Positions 1 through 5,497 of a DNA stretch of 6,306 bases are shown here, piece by piece. The stretch's first letter is position 1. Every line of letters begins with the position of its first letter. A program made the position numbers and the translations under genes. Origin of the DNA: Desulfuromusa sp. (GTDB lineage: Bacteria > Desulfobacterota > Desulfuromonadia > Desulfuromonadales > Geopsychrobacteraceae); contig JAGGWI010000283.1 in NCBI GenBank assembly GCA_021157505.1, forward strand, positions 1 to 6,306, written 5' to 3'. Below the pieces are notes generated by a model. It worked only from the letters and a program-made list of their open reading frames with translations. It ran no database searches and had not been told where the DNA came from.

Positions 1-614
1 GTATAAAGCTCACCGGCTGGGATATTAGTAACAACAACACCAAGCTTTGCCATAACTTCACCAGCAAACCCGGGGATCCGCATCTTCAGACCTTTGAGAT
101 CATCCAGACCCTTGATCTCTTTCTGGAACCAACCACCCATCTGATTGCCGGTATTACCACCGGGGTAGGAATAAACGCCATGTTTGTCATAAACTTCCTT
201 CATCAGCTCCATACCACCGCCATAATAGAACCAGGCATACTGCTCTGGAGCAATCATCCCGAATGGCATCGTGGTAAAGAACAGAGTATTCATGTCCTTA
301 CCTTTCCAGTAGTAGGAGGCTGAATGTCCCATTTGGTACTGACCGGCTTTGACCATGTCAAGAATGCCAAAAGGGGCCTTGTGCTTGTTCTTGGAATCGA
401 TCCGGATTTCCATCTCACCATTCGACATCTCTTTAACCATGTCAGCCATTTTGATAACAGCATCACCAAAAATTGGGAAGTTGGTCGGCCAGGTCATTGC
501 TAATTTCCAACGATACTTGGCTGCAGCTTCTGCCTGAGGGGCAAAAGTTCCAACCATCAGCAGCGAACAAACTGCCAGGAGACAAACTGTCATGCGAAAC
601 ACAGATTTTTTCAT
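1..614 (-). CDS. dctP: TRAP transporter substrate-binding protein, TakP/DctP type (SBP1), C-terminus outside window
   Basis: Periplasmic receptor that would capture an organic acid-like ligand and deliver it to a DctQM membrane pair. The first 204 residues are visible and the gene runs off the left edge. The ATG at 614-612 has a GGAGG-type ribosome site just upstream (CGGAGGAAAAGG). Residues 1-31 form a Sec signal peptide: MKKSVFR, a hydrophobic core from about 8 to 24, and a likely cut after AEA (28-30). No proper lipobox is seen; LAVC is a poor match. The mature part starts with YRWKLAMTWP and contains QMGHSASYYW (94-103), the GNTGNQMGGWF block (153-163) and LKGLKMRIPG (173-182). R179 sits where TRAP receptors keep the arginine that binds the ligand carboxylate. 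By hand alignment about half of some 170 residues match the second receptor at 4299-5393, without gaps. It is divergently placed from dctQM, so it is probably one of their partners. The ligand cannot be told from this sequence. Confidence 0.93.
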   Translation of the reverse strand, partial: MKKSVFRMTVCLLAVCSLLMVGTFAPQAEAAAKYRWKLAMTWPTNFPIFGDAVIKMADMVKEMSNGEMEIRIDSKNKHKAPFGILDMVKAGQYQMGHSASYYWKGKDMNTLFFTTMPFGMIAPEQYAWFYYGGGMELMKEVYDKHGVYSYPGGNTGNQMGGWFQKEIKGLDDLKGLKMRIPGFAGEVMAKLGVVVTNIPAGELY

Positions 615-760
615 CCTTTTCCTCCGTTAAAGAAAGATTAATTTTCAGGGCACCCAAAACTAAACTCTTTTAGTCATAGATTTAGAATATCGCACTAGGT
701 TAACATATTGAAAGTCTTTTTATCCATACAATCGACTCCACATATCTAAACTAATGCTTT

Positions 761-788
761 AAAATAGACCAAGGGGAGAATAAGTCAA
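761..788 (-). promoter_or_regulatory. Candidate sigma-70-like promoter for SBP1
   Basis: On the minus strand TTGACT (788-783) is followed after 16 bases by TATTTT (766-761). This is five of six and four of six matches to the consensus. The start of transcription would be near 753, giving a leader of about 140 bases before the SBP1 ATG. This leader is long, so a closer promoter is possible. The call rests on consensus matching only. Confidence 0.3.
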
Positions 789-795
789 GTAGAAG

Positions 796-836
796 AAAAA
801 ACAACCTGACCTCCGAGGGGACAGCGGCCCGGCCAG
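796..836 (-). terminator. Terminator-like hairpin on the minus strand, upstream of SBP1
   Basis: Read on the minus strand, CTGGCC (836-831) pairs with GGTCAG (811-806), including one G-U pair. A smaller CCG/CGG stem lies inside, and GTTG plus six T (801-796) follows. The same arms on the plus strand have an A-C mismatch, so the minus-strand RNA folds better. No minus-strand gene lies immediately upstream. It could insulate the SBP1 promoter from antisense transcripts coming from dctQ, or act as an attenuator if a promoter lies further upstream. The stem is interrupted, so confidence is limited. Confidence 0.33.
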
Positions 837-873
837 AACTCTTAAAAAACCATATAAAACGATAAGTTAATCA

Positions 874-902
874 TTGACTCAGAACAGTAGTTATCAGATC
901 AT
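874..902 (+). promoter_or_regulatory. Candidate sigma-70-like promoter for dctQM
   Basis: TTGACT (874-879) and GATCAT (897-902) are separated by 17 bases, matching the consensus at five and four of six positions. The start of transcription would be near 909, about 50 bases before the dctQ ATG. An imperfect inverted repeat, GATAAGTTA (861-869) and TAGTTATC (888-895), brackets the -35 box and could be an operator. The -10 box lacks the first T, so this is tentative. Confidence 0.28.
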
Positions 903-949
903 CAGCGTTTCCATATTTCTTGGGAGGTGGATCTTTTTCTACTCTCGCT

Positions 950-954
950 GGAGG
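950..954 (+). promoter_or_regulatory. Ribosome binding site that fixes the dctQ start
   Basis: GGAGG lies five bases before the ATG at 960. An in-frame GTG at 927 would add 11 residues, but its only purine-rich motif (GGGAG, 922-926) directly abuts the codon with no spacing. The extension (MDLFLLSLEVY) also adds nothing typical of DctQ. The ATG at 960 is therefore preferred. Confidence 0.8.
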
Positions 955-959
955 TTTAT

Positions 960-1517
960 ATGAAATTTATCAGCTTAATCGTTCGCTTGATTGACAGACT
1001 TAATACCAAAGTGGGATATGCTATTTCCTGGCTCAGTACACTCCTGGTTTTAGTTGTCTGCTATGACGTTTTTACCCGCTATTTTCTGCGTAAAAGTAGT
1101 GTTGGTGTCCAGGAGCTTGAATGGCATATCTTTGCCGTTCTTTTTTTGCTGGGAGCCGCCTACACTCTGAAGATGGATAACCACGTTCGGGTGGATGTCA
1201 TCTATACCCTGTTATCACCTCGGGGAAAAGCATGGATCAATCTGCTTGGTGGTATCGTATTCCTGATCCCCTTTTCAATTCTGATCCTCTGGGCCAGTCA
1301 AGGTTTCATCAGCATGAGTTGGGCAATTCAGGAAACCAGCCCTGATCCAGGAGGTCTTCCCTACCGTTACATCCTCAAGGCGATGATCCCGGCAGGGTTC
1401 AGTTTGATCCTGCTCCAGGGTATTGCCCTTATTCTCCGTTCATTCTGTACGGTTATCGGCCGCCCACTGGAAGAGATTGAGAAAGAAGAAAATTTAGAGG
1501 AACAGCAACATGCCTGA
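960..1517 (+). CDS. dctQ: TRAP transporter small permease subunit (DctQ family)
   Basis: Small inner-membrane subunit that pairs with DctM in a TRAP transporter, a secondary carrier that in characterised members is driven by a sodium gradient. The protein has 185 residues, in the normal range for DctQ, with four membrane segments at about 18-37, 55-72, 93-112 and 140-160. The family signature lies between segments 1 and 2 and after 2: an ELEWH motif (52-56), then LLGAAYTLKMDNHVRVDV (63-80), which holds the YxLK..HVRVDV pattern. A charged cytoplasmic tail rich in Glu (170-182) ends the protein. The start at 960 is chosen over the GTG at 927 because of a well-spaced GGAGG. The stop overlaps the dctM start by 8 bases, so the two are almost certainly co-translated. 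It is the first gene of the plus-strand operon, divergent from SBP1. The family is clear; the substrate is not. Confidence 0.95.
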   Translation: MKFISLIVRLIDRLNTKVGYAISWLSTLLVLVVCYDVFTRYFLRKSSVGVQELEWHIFAVLFLLGAAYTLKMDNHVRVDVIYTLLSPRGKAWINLLGGIVFLIPFSILILWASQGFISMSWAIQETSPDPGGLPYRYILKAMIPAGFSLILLQGIALILRSFCTVIGRPLEEIEKEENLEEQQHA

Positions 1518-2829
1518 ATATATATCCCTGGTCTTATTTGCCACCGTTTTTGCACTCCTGTTACTCGGCTTCCCGGTCGCATTTACTTTGGGCGGAGTTT
1601 CTCTGATCTTTGGTTACTTTACTTTTGGAATGGGGTTCTTCCAGCTTCTCCCCTTGCGTATCTGGGGAATCATGACCAACTACGTATTGATAGCCGTACC
1701 CCTGTTTGTTTACATGGGGATGATGTTTGAGAAATCCGGCCTGGCGGAAGAGTTGTTGGAAACGATGGCAATGCTGTTCGGTAAATTGCGTGGTGGCCTG
1801 GCGATTTCGGTCGTCGTGGTCGGGGCGGTTCTGGCAGCTTCAACCGGCATTGTCGGTGCAACGGTTGTCACTATGGGCCTCCTCTCCCTGCCAACAATGC
1901 TTAAACGCGGCTATTCTCCTGAGCTGTCAACCGGAACGATCTGTGCCTCCGGCACCCTGGGACAAATTATTCCACCAAGTATCGTTCTGGTGCTGCTGGG
2001 TAGCGTCCTGAATGTCCCAATCGGTGATATGTTTATTGGTGCGGTTATCCCTGGTTTGATCCTGGTCGGGTCATATATCCTCTGGATCATTCTGGTCGCA
2101 ATCTTTAGCCCTCAATCAGCTCCGGCAATGCCGGCTGAAGAACTTGCTGAGTTTCGAAGAAGTGGCATGTACCGGAAGATTTTCAGGGCTTTCCTGCTCC
2201 CTTTCTTCCTGATTGTGGCGGTCCTCGGTTCAATCTTTGCCGGGATTGCATCACCAACAGAAGCCGCTGCCGTTGGGGCAATGGGGGCCACCCTCCTGAC
2301 CATTTGGCAGAAAAAATTCAGTCTACAAACCTTGCGGGAAGTTATGCGTGGCACCACAACACTGACCTGCATGGTTTTTATCCTGATTGTCGGGGCAACA
2401 ACCTTTGGGCTGGTTTTCCGGGGGATGGGTGGAGATCGCTACATCACCAACCTTATTCTGGGTGCGGGGATGGAACCAGGACATTTTCTCCTGATCGTCA
2501 TGCTGGTTATTTTTGTTGCTGGATTCTTCATCGACTTTATCGAAATTACCTTTATTATTGTGCCAGTCGTGGCTCCAATCTTCCAGCAGATGGGTATCGA
2601 TCTTCTCTGGATCGGGATTCTGATCGCTATGAACTTACAGACTTCATTCCTGACCCCACCCTTCGGCTTCAGCCTCTTTTACCTGAAAGGGGTTGCGCCA
2701 CCGGGAATCACCACAACACAAATTTACAAAGGGATTATTCCCTTTGTCGTTATTCAGATGATCTGTGTGTTAATCGTCGTCGTCTGGCCCGAAACCGTCA
2801 CTTGGCTACCAGAATACCTGGTAAAATAG
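1510..2829 (+). CDS. dctM: TRAP transporter large permease subunit (DctM family)
   Basis: Large inner-membrane subunit that forms the transport path of the TRAP carrier and takes ligand from the periplasmic receptor. It has 439 residues, the usual size for DctM, and is hydrophobic throughout with about 11-12 membrane segments. Family motifs are in order: ASTGIVGATVVTMGLLSLP (110-128), CASGTLGQIIPPSI (145-158), GIASPTEAAAVGAMGA (245-260), GFFIDFIEITFIIVPVVAPI (338-357) and LQTSFLTPPFGFSLFYLKG (376-394). The last two resemble the FcbT3/TakM branch that works with TakP-like receptors, which fits both receptors nearby. AGAGGAA at 1496-1502 serves as ribosome site, seven bases before the ATG, inside the end of dctQ. 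No binding-protein gene follows on the same strand; receptors are supplied from minus-strand genes on both sides. No clear terminator with a T-tract follows on the plus strand. Confidence 0.96.
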   Translation: MPEYISLVLFATVFALLLLGFPVAFTLGGVSLIFGYFTFGMGFFQLLPLRIWGIMTNYVLIAVPLFVYMGMMFEKSGLAEELLETMAMLFGKLRGGLAISVVVVGAVLAASTGIVGATVVTMGLLSLPTMLKRGYSPELSTGTICASGTLGQIIPPSIVLVLLGSVLNVPIGDMFIGAVIPGLILVGSYILWIILVAIFSPQSAPAMPAEELAEFRRSGMYRKIFRAFLLPFFLIVAVLGSIFAGIASPTEAAAVGAMGATLLTIWQKKFSLQTLREVMRGTTTLTCMVFILIVGATTFGLVFRGMGGDRYITNLILGAGMEPGHFLLIVMLVIFVAGFFIDFIEITFIIVPVVAPIFQQMGIDLLWIGILIAMNLQTSFLTPPFGFSLFYLKGVAPPGITTTQIYKGIIPFVVIQMICVLIVVVWPETVTWLPEYLVK

Positions 2830-2874
2830 TTTCTGTCCAAAAACCGCCCTTTCCCGCAATCTCTGCGTCAATCT

Positions 2875-2908
2875 GCACATTTGTTTGTGCGGCGTAAAGT
2901 ACTACGCC
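2875..2908. repeat. Two adjacent perfect short inverted repeats (possible intergenic repeat unit)
   Basis: GCACA (2875-2879) and TGTGC (2886-2890) flank a six-base loop. They are followed with no gap by GGCGTA (2891-2896) and TACGCC (2903-2908) around another six-base loop. The pair lies in the convergent gap after dctM (stop at 2829) and before the sdaA stop (2988). No T-run follows on either strand, so it is not a standard terminator. The double-hairpin form resembles interspersed REP-like elements, but only one copy is present here, so repeat status is a guess. Confidence 0.4.
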
Positions 2909-2940
2909 TCCGCTCAAATGCTTGATTTCCTTGACCTTGT

Positions 2941-2965
2941 AAAAAACTGCTGGTTCTTGAATCAG
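2941..2965 (-). terminator. Probable terminator of sdaA
   Basis: On the minus strand, 22 bases after the sdaA stop, CTGATT (2965-2960) faces AACCAG (2955-2950) across a CAAG loop, with one A-C mismatch. After CAG, six T follow at 2946-2941. The stem is short and imperfect, so termination may be weak. The hairpin folds slightly better on the plus strand (G-U in place of A-C), but there no T-run follows. Confidence 0.4.
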
Positions 2966-2987
2966 AAACTTATATAGCTATTCATGT

Positions 2988-4202
2988 TTAATCAACCTTT
3001 CGTTGCCGATAAGCCTGAGCCATCCCCCCGGTGGAAGTTTCACGATACAACGATGGCAGTGCCTGGCCAGTTTCATTCATGACCAGGGTGATTTCATCAA
3101 AGCTGATTTTATGTTCCCCCCCGGAAAGAACGGCAAAATGGCAGCAACTCAAGGCTCGGGTCGCTGCGTGGGCGTTGCGTTCGATACAGGGAATCTGTAC
3201 CAGACCATTGACCGGGTCGCAGGTCAAACCAAGATGGTGTTCCAACCCCATTTCTGCCGCATATTCAATCTGATTGTTGGTTCCGCCGTGAAGTTGCGTT
3301 GCTGCCGCTGCAGCCATTGCACAAGCGGTACCAACTTCCCCCTGACAGCCCACTTCAGCTCCGGAGATCGAGGCATTTTTCTTGACCAGGTTGCCAATCA
3401 ATCCAGCGGTTGCCAAAGCTCGCAGAATATCTTCATAACTGCATTCCAGAGTTTCATTCAAATAACGCAGGACTGCTGGCAGGACTCCGCTGGCACCACA
3501 GGTTGGTGCGGTAACAATGATGCCACCACTGGCATTTTCTTCCGATACGGCCAGTGCATAAGACCAGACTCTGGCATTGTTTTTCATATGTTGCTCATAC
3601 AGACTTGATTTACGGTAGAAGGTATGGGCTTTGCGTCCCAGACCCAATCCGCCGCTCAAAACCCCGACCTGCGTCAATCCCCGATTGATTGCCGAGGACA
3701 TCACATCCCAGACACGGTCAAGATAATCAAGGAAATCGGCATCTTCACAGTTCAGAACATGTTCCCAGAGCGATTCTCCACTACGATTCAGAGTGTCAAG
3801 GATATCCGACAGTTTGGTTAACGGATAGACTGAGGGTGGAAGCGCTGATTCGTCACTATCCCGAAGAGCGCCACCACCAACACTGTAAACCTCCCAACTG
3901 TGCAATATTGAGCCATTATCTGCCACCGCCTCAAAGCGCATCCCGTTAGGGTGCAGAGGAAGTTGTTTTTCGGGCACCCAAACCAGTTCCAGCTCTGATT
4001 GATGGGACTGAAAAACATCGAACAAAACTTTATCGGTCAGGTGACCGCGCCCGGTTGCAGCAAGGCTGCCAAACAGCGTCACCCGGTAATGTGCTGCACC
4101 AGGGTGTTTCTTCAGAAACGTCAGAGCCGCTTGACGTGGTGCCATGGTGTGACTGCTGGACGGCCCAGTACCAATACGGTAGAGTTGGCGTAACGATTCC
4201 AT
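2988..4202 (-). CDS. sdaA: L-serine ammonia-lyase (L-serine dehydratase), iron-sulfur dependent, short single-chain form
   Basis: Cytoplasmic enzyme converting L-serine to pyruvate and ammonia with a [4Fe-4S] cluster. The 404 residues fuse the beta domain (about 1-140, starting with the GTGPSSSHT signature at 11-19) and the alpha catalytic domain (about 150-404). Three cysteines match the cluster ligands of the Legionella enzyme in spacing: C286 (GCQGEVG), C328 and C339 (TCDPVNGLVQIPC), 42 and 11 residues apart. ASISGAEVG (277-285) and IPCIERNA (337-344) are also typical. E. coli SdaA has about 454 residues; this protein is shorter, mainly in the first domain. It ends YRQRKVD, without the cysteine near the C-terminus seen in E. 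coli and Legionella, and has PTCGASG (233-239) where E. coli has PTNGACG. The ATG at 4202 has GGGAG nine bases upstream and is followed by the correct N-terminus. A terminator separates it from SBP2 upstream, and it converges on dctM. I found no clear promoter of its own. Confidence 0.95.
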   Translation of the reverse strand: MESLRQLYRIGTGPSSSHTMAPRQAALTFLKKHPGAAHYRVTLFGSLAATGRGHLTDKVLFDVFQSHQSELELVWVPEKQLPLHPNGMRFEAVADNGSILHSWEVYSVGGGALRDSDESALPPSVYPLTKLSDILDTLNRSGESLWEHVLNCEDADFLDYLDRVWDVMSSAINRGLTQVGVLSGGLGLGRKAHTFYRKSSLYEQHMKNNARVWSYALAVSEENASGGIIVTAPTCGASGVLPAVLRYLNETLECSYEDILRALATAGLIGNLVKKNASISGAEVGCQGEVGTACAMAAAAATQLHGGTNNQIEYAAEMGLEHHLGLTCDPVNGLVQIPCIERNAHAATRALSCCHFAVLSGGEHKISFDEITLVMNETGQALPSLYRETSTGGMAQAYRQRKVD

Positions 4203-4231
4203 ATTTTATACTCCCGGTAAACAGTGCCAGT

Positions 4232-4272
4232 GCCACAAAAAAACCCACCAATCTGGCAGGCTTTTTTGTGGC
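4232..4272 (-). terminator. Rho-independent terminator of SBP2
   Basis: Read on the minus strand, 26 bases after the SBP2 stop, bases 4272-4254 pair with 4250-4232 as one continuous 19-bp stem around a GAT loop. The stem has an A-tract on the entry side, a core CCTGCCA/TGGTGGG, and seven T on the exit side. Three pairs are G-U on this strand; the same positions are A-C mismatches on the plus strand, which shows that the minus-strand transcript is the functional one. It lies between SBP2 and sdaA, so sdaA would be reached only by read-through or its own promoter. Confidence 0.8.
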
Positions 4273-4298
4273 ATCTTAGATCAATCGAAAGTCACTGA

Positions 4299-5393
4299 TT
4301 AATCAAATAACGAATAATAAGCCCTCTCGGAGATTTTACTCCAAGCTTGTTGCTGTTTCTGGAATTTACTGAAGCTCTCATAAACTTTCTTACTCATTGG
4401 ATCCTTGGCAACAATCTCCTCAAGCACTTCTACTGAATACTTCCGCAATTGCTTGATAACATCAGCCGGGAATTTCTTGAGAATAACCCCTTCTTCATTG
4501 ACCATCTTATCGAGATAAAGGTTATTCTTTGTTTCTGATTCGCACAGCATCCACATATTTGCCGACATCGTTGCCGCGACAATAATTTCCTGAAGGTCTT
4601 TAGGTAACGCCTCATAAGCACTCTTATTGACGAAAGATTCCAGAACAGTTCCCGGCTCATGCCAGCCCGGATAGTAGTAGTACTTGGCAACCTTGTAAAA
4701 GCCCATCTTGTAATCGTTATAAGGACCGACCCATTCGGTGGCATCAATAACACCGCGCTCAAGGTTGGTATAGAGCTCGCCACCGGGAGAAAGAACCGCT
4801 GTTCCCCCTGCTTTAGCCAGAACTTTACCACCCAGGCCAGGAATCCGCATCTTCAACCCTTTGAAATCAGCAATGCTATTGATTTCACGATTGAACCAGC
4901 CACCCATCTGTACCCCGGTATTACCTGCAGGCAGCGGCTTCAGGTTGAACTTACCATAAACTTCATCCCAGAGTTCCATCCCGCCACCAGTGTAGAGCCA
5001 GGCGTTCATCCCCTGCGCATTGAGCCCGAAAGGGATTGCAGCAAAAAACTGGGTCGCCGGAGCTTTACCGGCCCAGTAGTAAGCAGCGCCATGACCCATT
5101 TGCACCATTCCCTGGCTGACCGCATCAAACGCCTGTAGTGGTGGAACCAATTCGCCACCCCCATAGACCTGGATATTCAGGCGTCCACCAGACATGATAT
5201 TGATCATCTCAGCCAGTTTGTCAGCACCTTCACCCAGAAGTGGGAAGTGTGGTGGCCAGGTGGTGACCATTTTCCAGTTATAGGTTTTTTCAGCTCGAAC
5301 AATGGCTGGAGCGCCAATCGTTGTTGCCGTTGCAGCGACAGCAGTTGCCGCCGTTGCCTTCTTAAGGAAATCACGCCGATTGCTTTTTTCCAT
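4299..5393 (-). CDS. dctP: TRAP transporter substrate-binding protein, TakP/FcbT1 type, Tat-exported (SBP2)
   Basis: Periplasmic receptor of a TRAP transporter. The 364 residues are the full length for the family. The N-terminus NRRDFLKK (5-12) is a twin-arginine motif followed by an Ala/Thr-rich segment (13-30) and a likely cut after VRA (32-34), so it should be exported folded by Tat. The mature protein has GELVPPLQAFDAV (80-92), QMGHGAAYYW (98-107), GNTGVQMGGWF (157-167), LKGLKMRIPG (180-189), IDATEWVGPYNDYKMGFYKVA (216-236) and YYYYPGWHE (238-246). These blocks closely recall TakP of Rhodobacter, a 2-oxoacid receptor. In that family the Gln of the GNTG block, the Arg of KMRxxG and the Glu-Trp of ATEW contact ligand or cation; here they are Q162, R183, E220 and W221. 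The start has AGGGAGG five bases upstream. The gene has its own promoter and terminator, suggesting a single-gene transcript. Ligand class is inferred only. Confidence 0.95.
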   Translation of the reverse strand: MEKSNRRDFLKKATAATAVAATATTIGAPAIVRAEKTYNWKMVTTWPPHFPLLGEGADKLAEMINIMSGGRLNIQVYGGGELVPPLQAFDAVSQGMVQMGHGAAYYWAGKAPATQFFAAIPFGLNAQGMNAWLYTGGGMELWDEVYGKFNLKPLPAGNTGVQMGGWFNREINSIADFKGLKMRIPGLGGKVLAKAGGTAVLSPGGELYTNLERGVIDATEWVGPYNDYKMGFYKVAKYYYYPGWHEPGTVLESFVNKSAYEALPKDLQEIIVAATMSANMWMLCESETKNNLYLDKMVNEEGVILKKFPADVIKQLRKYSVEVLEEIVAKDPMSKKVYESFSKFQKQQQAWSKISERAYYSLFD

Positions 5394-5418
5394 GAACGCC
5401 TCCCTGTGGGTAATTTTA

Positions 5419-5432
5419 GCTATTTAAATAGC
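5419..5432. promoter_or_regulatory. Perfect 14-bp palindrome in the SBP2 leader, candidate operator
   Basis: GCTATTTAAATAGC is fully self-complementary. It lies between the SBP2 promoter and ribosome site, at about +14 to +27 from the expected transcription start. That is a typical position for a repressor that blocks initiation or elongation. The regulator is not in the window and I do not recognise the site. Confidence 0.45.
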
Positions 5433-5451
5433 AGGATTAATTATTGAGGAT

Positions 5452-5480
5452 AGAATATAACCCCGTTTTACAAATGTCAA
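5452..5480 (-). promoter_or_regulatory. Sigma-70-like promoter of SBP2
   Basis: On the minus strand a perfect TTGACA (5480-5475) is followed after 17 bases by TATTCT (5457-5452). An overlapping TATATT at a spacing of 15 is an alternative -10 box. Transcription would start near 5445, about 50 bases before the SBP2 ATG at 5393. The -35 box begins 18 bases after the histidine kinase stop, so SBP2 probably has its own transcript even though both genes share a strand. Confidence 0.6.
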
Positions 5481-5497
5481 ATCTTTGGCAACCATGT

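Larger units (their letters stand above)
615..949. other. Divergent intergenic region between SBP1 and dctQM
   Basis: This stretch has no credible gene. It is AT-rich except for a GC-rich patch near 806-836, which forms a hairpin. Going left to right it holds the SBP1 leader, a candidate minus-strand promoter (761-788), the hairpin with its T-tract, an imperfect inverted repeat (GATAAGTTA at 861-869, TAGTTATC at 888-895) and a candidate plus-strand promoter (874-902). I looked for a sigma-54 -24/-12 element and found no good match. Confidence 0.7.

Noticed and set aside
927..959. Upstream GTG start for dctQ
   Set aside because: Its ribosome-site-like GGGAG touches the start codon, whereas the ATG at 960 has GGAGG at five-base spacing and gives a typical DctQ N-terminus.
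2304..2897. Long plus-strand open frame overlapping the end of dctM in another phase
   Set aside because: It lies almost wholly within dctM, has no family motifs, and dctM is unmistakable over its full length.
3003..3608. Plus-strand open frame antisense to sdaA
   Set aside because: It is a shadow of the well-conserved sdaA frame, rich in Cys, Ser and Gln, with no recognisable domain.
4203..4230. Sigma-54-like element (TGGCAC, five bases, CTGTT) before sdaA on the minus strand
   Set aside because: The essential GC of the -12 box is GT here, and transcription would start on top of the sdaA ribosome site. It is better seen as a short GGCACT direct repeat.
4296..4305. Ten-bp palindrome TGATTAATCA at the SBP2 stop codon
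   Set aside because: It overlaps the end of the coding region, has no promoter next to it, and AT-rich palindromes of this length arise by chance.
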